From NCBI RefSeq assembly GCF_001544555.2, contig NZ_FCOK02000033.1:30650-94649 (forward strand): DNA of 64,000 bases, written 5' to 3'. Positions within the stretch are counted from its first letter, which is position 1; each line of letters opens with the position of its first letter. Origin of the DNA: Caballeronia udeis (GTDB lineage Bacteria > Pseudomonadota > Gammaproteobacteria > Burkholderiales > Burkholderiaceae). Position numbers and translations under genes: made by a program. The notes beneath the pieces are model-generated. The model did no database searches. It saw only the letters and a list, made by a program, of their open reading frames with translations, and had not been told where the DNA came from. Of the stretch, positions 61,542 through 64,000 are shown piece after piece.

Positions 61542-62447
61542 TCAATGTTTCCCGTAGATATCGCTGTCGTTCGCGAATATTTGCGGTGCGCGCCGGAACC
61601 TGCGTTTTTCGGGCGCGGGCCGATGCGTCACGATTGAAGGATCGCCCCGTTGGTTGACCTTGACGGCGGTGGCCTGGGTTGCGCCCGTCTGAGAGACAGC
61701 GCGCAGAAGCATTCCGCGTGCTTCGGAGTCGGATACGTCACTCGCCAATGCATCGCCTGCCGATCGCAAAACACACGGCACGTCGCCCGCTTTCTCGCAG
61801 GCTCGTGCAAGGCCCAGGGCCGAATCCCTGGCGTGCTCGCGCTGGACCAGTTCGTCGGTGATGCGCCGGACATCGGCGCGTTGATCTTCTCCTGGCGGAA
61901 GCATTGCCAGTTGCTGCCGGGCCGCGTTCAGCTCACCCCGCACCATGGCTGAACGCATGGCGTCGATGGTTCCCATTACATCGATGGACGCGTTCTTCGT
62001 ACCGGCTGGCACACTAATGATGCCCGGCGGCGCTGCTTCAGGAAGGCTGTTATCCGCAAGCGGTGCGGTTGCGGGCTTCGCTTGCTGGTTGACATGCTCC
62101 ATGCCGTTATAAAGGTACGACGCGCCCGTAACCAGTGCGATCAAGGCGATCAGGGCGGCCCCGGCAAGTTTGAAGTACCGGCCCGACTGGCTTTTCGCCA
62201 CGGAAGTCGAGGTTTCCGGTTCAGCCACGCTCGGATAGGGCGAATCCACCGGAGCCCGCTTTTCATAGAACCGGTCGGGGAACATTTCTTTCGGTGTTGC
62301 TTCGGGCAAGGGCATCTCGGCGGCGCTCACGGCAGCGAGGTTCGCCCTGCATCGCGGACATGCCGCGTCAGACGATGCCAGCGGGTTGCCGCATACCGGG
62401 CAATCACCGGCGGTGTTTTGGCTATCTACGTTTAAGTCGGTCATCAA
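61542..62447 (-). CDS. Zinc-ribbon single-pass membrane protein
   Basis: 301 residues: an N-terminal zinc ribbon (CPVCGNPLASSDAACPRCRANL, two CxxC), a Pro/Glu linker, one membrane helix (FKLAGAALIALIALVTGASYLY, about 95-115) and a C-terminal part with a helical TPR-like stretch (MRSAMVRGELNAARQQLAMLPPGEDQRADVRRITDELVQREHARDSALGLARACEKAGDVPCVLRSAGDAL). The layout, cytoplasmic ribbon and periplasmic helical domain, is seen in uncharacterised Burkholderiaceae proteins. Function unknown. Confidence 0.72.
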   Translation of the reverse strand: MMTDLNVDSQNTAGDCPVCGNPLASSDAACPRCRANLAAVSAAEMPLPEATPKEMFPDRFYEKRAPVDSPYPSVAEPETSTSVAKSQSGRYFKLAGAALIALIALVTGASYLYNGMEHVNQQAKPATAPLADNSLPEAAPPGIISVPAGTKNASIDVMGTIDAMRSAMVRGELNAARQQLAMLPPGEDQRADVRRITDELVQREHARDSALGLARACEKAGDVPCVLRSAGDALASDVSDSEARGMLLRAVSQTGATQATAVKVNQRGDPSIVTHRPAPEKRRFRRAPQIFANDSDIYGKH

Positions 62448-62770
62448 AGGCTTGGGAAGGCATTACGCGAGTCACGGTATTTTCTTACTGCTCTGCAGCA
62501 ATTGGCGATAGCCGGGTGTATCCGGAACGCCCCATCTGGATTAATCGGCGGCTCCGTGCGTATTTTCGCTCTAAAACGTTACTTTAGCGCGGCATGTCCG
62601 TGACCGAGATCGCGGGTCGCTTAATCGGCTAGCGAATTTGCAGTTTCTAACGGTTCTTGATCGTCAGGCCGGCAGTTTCCTGGGACTCGCCCGAGCGTGC
62701 TATCCGGATAGCAGGACCTTTGGATAATGCGCTAAAGTACGCGATACGAGAATTGATCAAAGAGCCGGGC
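62448..62770. promoter_or_regulatory. Divergent region upstream of the AraC gene, with GCGCTAAAGT inverted pair
   Basis: A 323-bp gap between divergent genes. ACTTTAGCGC (62581-62590) and GCGCTAAAGT (62729-62738) are a perfect 10-bp inverted pair 138 bp apart; the second lies 32 bp before the AraC start. A shorter version of the same pair occurs near 24859. They could be sites for the AraC protein; this is a guess from position. Confidence 0.4.
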
Positions 62771-63610
62771 ATGGCAAAAAACGCGAGCGTTGCGGGGAAG
62801 GAGGCAACCACGCCCAGGTTCTGGCGTGACGAAACGCTGCCGTTTCTCGAGGCTCGTTCCATTCAGGATGGTCGTCAGGTTTGCTACGCCAAACACGCGC
62901 ATGAGACGTTTTCGATCGGTGCAATTACTGGCGGCCACTGTACTTATCTCAACGGGAAGGTGCAGGAGCGGGTGGATGCTGGTGCGGTTGTAGTCATCAA
63001 CCCGGAAGATGTCCACGCCTGCAATCCGATCGACAATCAGCCATGGTCGTACCACATGCTCTATGTGGGCGTTCCCTGGCTGATCAACCTGCAGCATGAG
63101 CTGGGCGCGAGCCAGGGTCTCGATTTCCGCGCGTTTTCAACTACCGTGACCACTCGGCCCGAGCTGTACGCAGGATTGAATCGGCTCTATGACCTGCTCA
63201 CGAACGAGCAGGCTGATCCTCTGCAAAAGCACAGCGCAGCACTTACGTTTTTTACAGATGTGCAGTGCACATTAAACCCGGCACCTGCCACGGCCCGGGA
63301 CGCTCATCACAAGCTCGCGCGCGCGGCGCAGTACATCAGGGAAAACTGCACGCGTTCGCTCAAGCTGGACGACATTTGTTCCGCAGCTGAGCTCTCCGCC
63401 TCATATCTGATCCGCTCGTTCCAAAGTCACTATGGCATGACGCCTCACGCTTACCTGATCAACCGCCGCATTGAATATAGCCGGGCGCAATTGAGGCGCG
63501 GACGTTCGATTGCCGACGTTGCGCTCGACGCGGGATTCTCCGATCAGGCGCATCTGCAACGCGCCTTCAGGCAGTTCGTGGCCGCTACCCCTGGGCAATA
63601 TCGCGGGTGA
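62771..63610 (+). CDS. AraC-family regulator with cupin-type sensing domain
   Basis: 279 residues from ATG 62771 (MAKNASVAGKEATTPRFW). The N-terminal AraC-binding (cupin) domain has HAHETFSIGAITGGHCTYLNGKVQERVDAGAVVVINPEDVHACNP; the C-terminal double helix-turn-helix has LKLDDICSAAELSASYLIRSFQSHYGMTPHAYLINRRIEYSRAQL and SIADVALDAGFSDQAHLQRAFRQFVAATPGQY. AraC proteins of this shape often sit beside a LysE-type exporter they activate, and such a gene converges here. The longer frame from 62657 lacks protein-like composition. Confidence 0.9.
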   Translation: MAKNASVAGKEATTPRFWRDETLPFLEARSIQDGRQVCYAKHAHETFSIGAITGGHCTYLNGKVQERVDAGAVVVINPEDVHACNPIDNQPWSYHMLYVGVPWLINLQHELGASQGLDFRAFSTTVTTRPELYAGLNRLYDLLTNEQADPLQKHSAALTFFTDVQCTLNPAPATARDAHHKLARAAQYIRENCTRSLKLDDICSAAELSASYLIRSFQSHYGMTPHAYLINRRIEYSRAQLRRGRSIADVALDAGFSDQAHLQRAFRQFVAATPGQYRG

Positions 63611-63637
63611 GCGCAAACGGTGACCGGTAGCAGCGGT

Positions 63638-63880
63638 CTATGCTTCGAGCAGGTAGATCGCGCTACCTGCAAGCAACAGTGCCATCAGCCGATTGAATAA
63701 CCGCACACGCTTCGGGTCGCGCAAGTATTGGCGCAGGAATGATCCCGCATACGCCCAGCATGCAATCGATCCGTAGCAAATCACAAAGTACACCGCCGTA
63801 AATTTCCAGACCAGCACGCGGTCGCCGTCGGCCGCGTAGGCTCCCATACCTGCGAGGGACGCGAGCCACGCTTTCGGATT
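63638..63880 (-). pseudogene. LysE/RhtB-type exporter, C-terminal part, 5' end lost
   Basis: The leftward frame reads NPKAWLASLAGMGAYAADGDRVLV followed by WKFTAVYFVICYGSIACWAYAGSFLRQYLRDP and ends LFNRLMALLLAGSAIYLLEA, the last third of LysE-family exporters. Just before NPKAW the sequence turns into unrelated AT-rich DNA with an in-frame stop (63896-63898). A full gene would need about 120 more codons here, so it has been interrupted near 63880-63890, most likely by the mobile element whose reading frame starts at 63942. Confidence 0.6.
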
Positions 63881-63941
63881 AATTCCATTTCTAATTCAAT
63901 AGTGTAATAATAAGCACACCTTCCATGTAGAGGTGCGCGCG

Positions 63942-64000
63942 ATGGTTCGTCAAGCGACAGGCGGTGAGGTTCTTGAACGTGCAAAGAAACTCATTGTCGA
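63942..64000 (+). CDS. Start of a transposase-like HTH protein, cut by window end
   Basis: The frame MVRQATGGEVLERAKKLIV runs off the window; GAGGTG lies 6 nt upstream of the ATG. The opening resembles short helix-turn-helix proteins of IS630-type elements in Burkholderiaceae, but 19 residues are too few to prove it. Its place right beside the truncated lysE-like gene supports a mobile element inserted there. Confidence 0.35.
   Translation, partial: MVRQATGGEVLERAKKLIV

Noticed and set aside
1..64000. CRISPR arrays, tRNA or rRNA genes
   Set aside because: No regularly spaced direct repeats and no cloverleaf or rRNA-like segments were noticed on reading both strands.

Overview
The window is a 64-kb stretch of GC-rich chromosome that looks like a Paraburkholderia/Caballeronia-type betaproteobacterium. 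This is judged from protein style and gene neighbourhoods (several IclR regulators, PqiABC behind an RND pump, FixLJ-like regulators); no rRNA or housekeeping marker is present to fix the species. No tRNA, rRNA or CRISPR array was seen.

Region 1 (1-3231): the 3' end of a SnoaL-like gene, a FitAB-type toxin-antitoxin pair, and two leftward IclR regulators.

Region 2 (3449-22193) is the most interesting part, an organosulfonate catabolic island. A GMC flavoprotein and an MHS-family transporter (isethionate-type module) are followed by an IclR gene divergent from a SauS-SauT-SauU-like operon (sulfoacetate activation, reduction to sulfoacetaldehyde, uptake). Then come a beta-hydroxyacid dehydrogenase, a small GNAT, a fourth IclR, a PhnW-family transaminase, a CobT/CobS-like chelatase pair (VWA protein plus AAA+ ATPase), and xsc-pta. 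The routes are expected to meet at sulfoacetaldehyde, which Xsc converts to sulfite plus acetyl phosphate and Pta to acetyl-CoA. A 107-bp promoter/operator block is present twice in inverted orientation, before the fourth IclR and before xsc.

Region 3 (22187-34472): an orphan TAXI-type binding protein, small secreted or hypothetical proteins, a DUF4239-like membrane protein, an 816-residue secreted protein, and a FixL/FixJ-like two-component system with an extra single-domain receiver and a SYLF lipoprotein. Three copies of the palindrome GGACC-(AA/TT)-GGTCC precede the kinase, the lone receiver and the lipoprotein, suggesting a local regulon.

Region 4 (34539-51741): one long operon of a tripartite RND efflux pump, PqiABC and a KefB/C-type antiporter, then NhaA, GltS, a secreted protein, a TrkA-domain potassium channel and an ABCD-type ABC exporter.

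Region 5 (52275-56942): a molybdoenzyme operon best matched by SoeABC, the cytoplasmic sulfite-oxidising enzyme, which would dispose of sulfite released by Xsc.

Region 6 (57182-64000): small secreted or hypothetical genes, a flippase-like protein convergent with a GT2 glycosyltransferase, two decayed transporter fragments, a zinc-ribbon membrane protein, an AraC regulator, and a lysE-like gene cut off near the right edge where a transposase-like reading frame begins.
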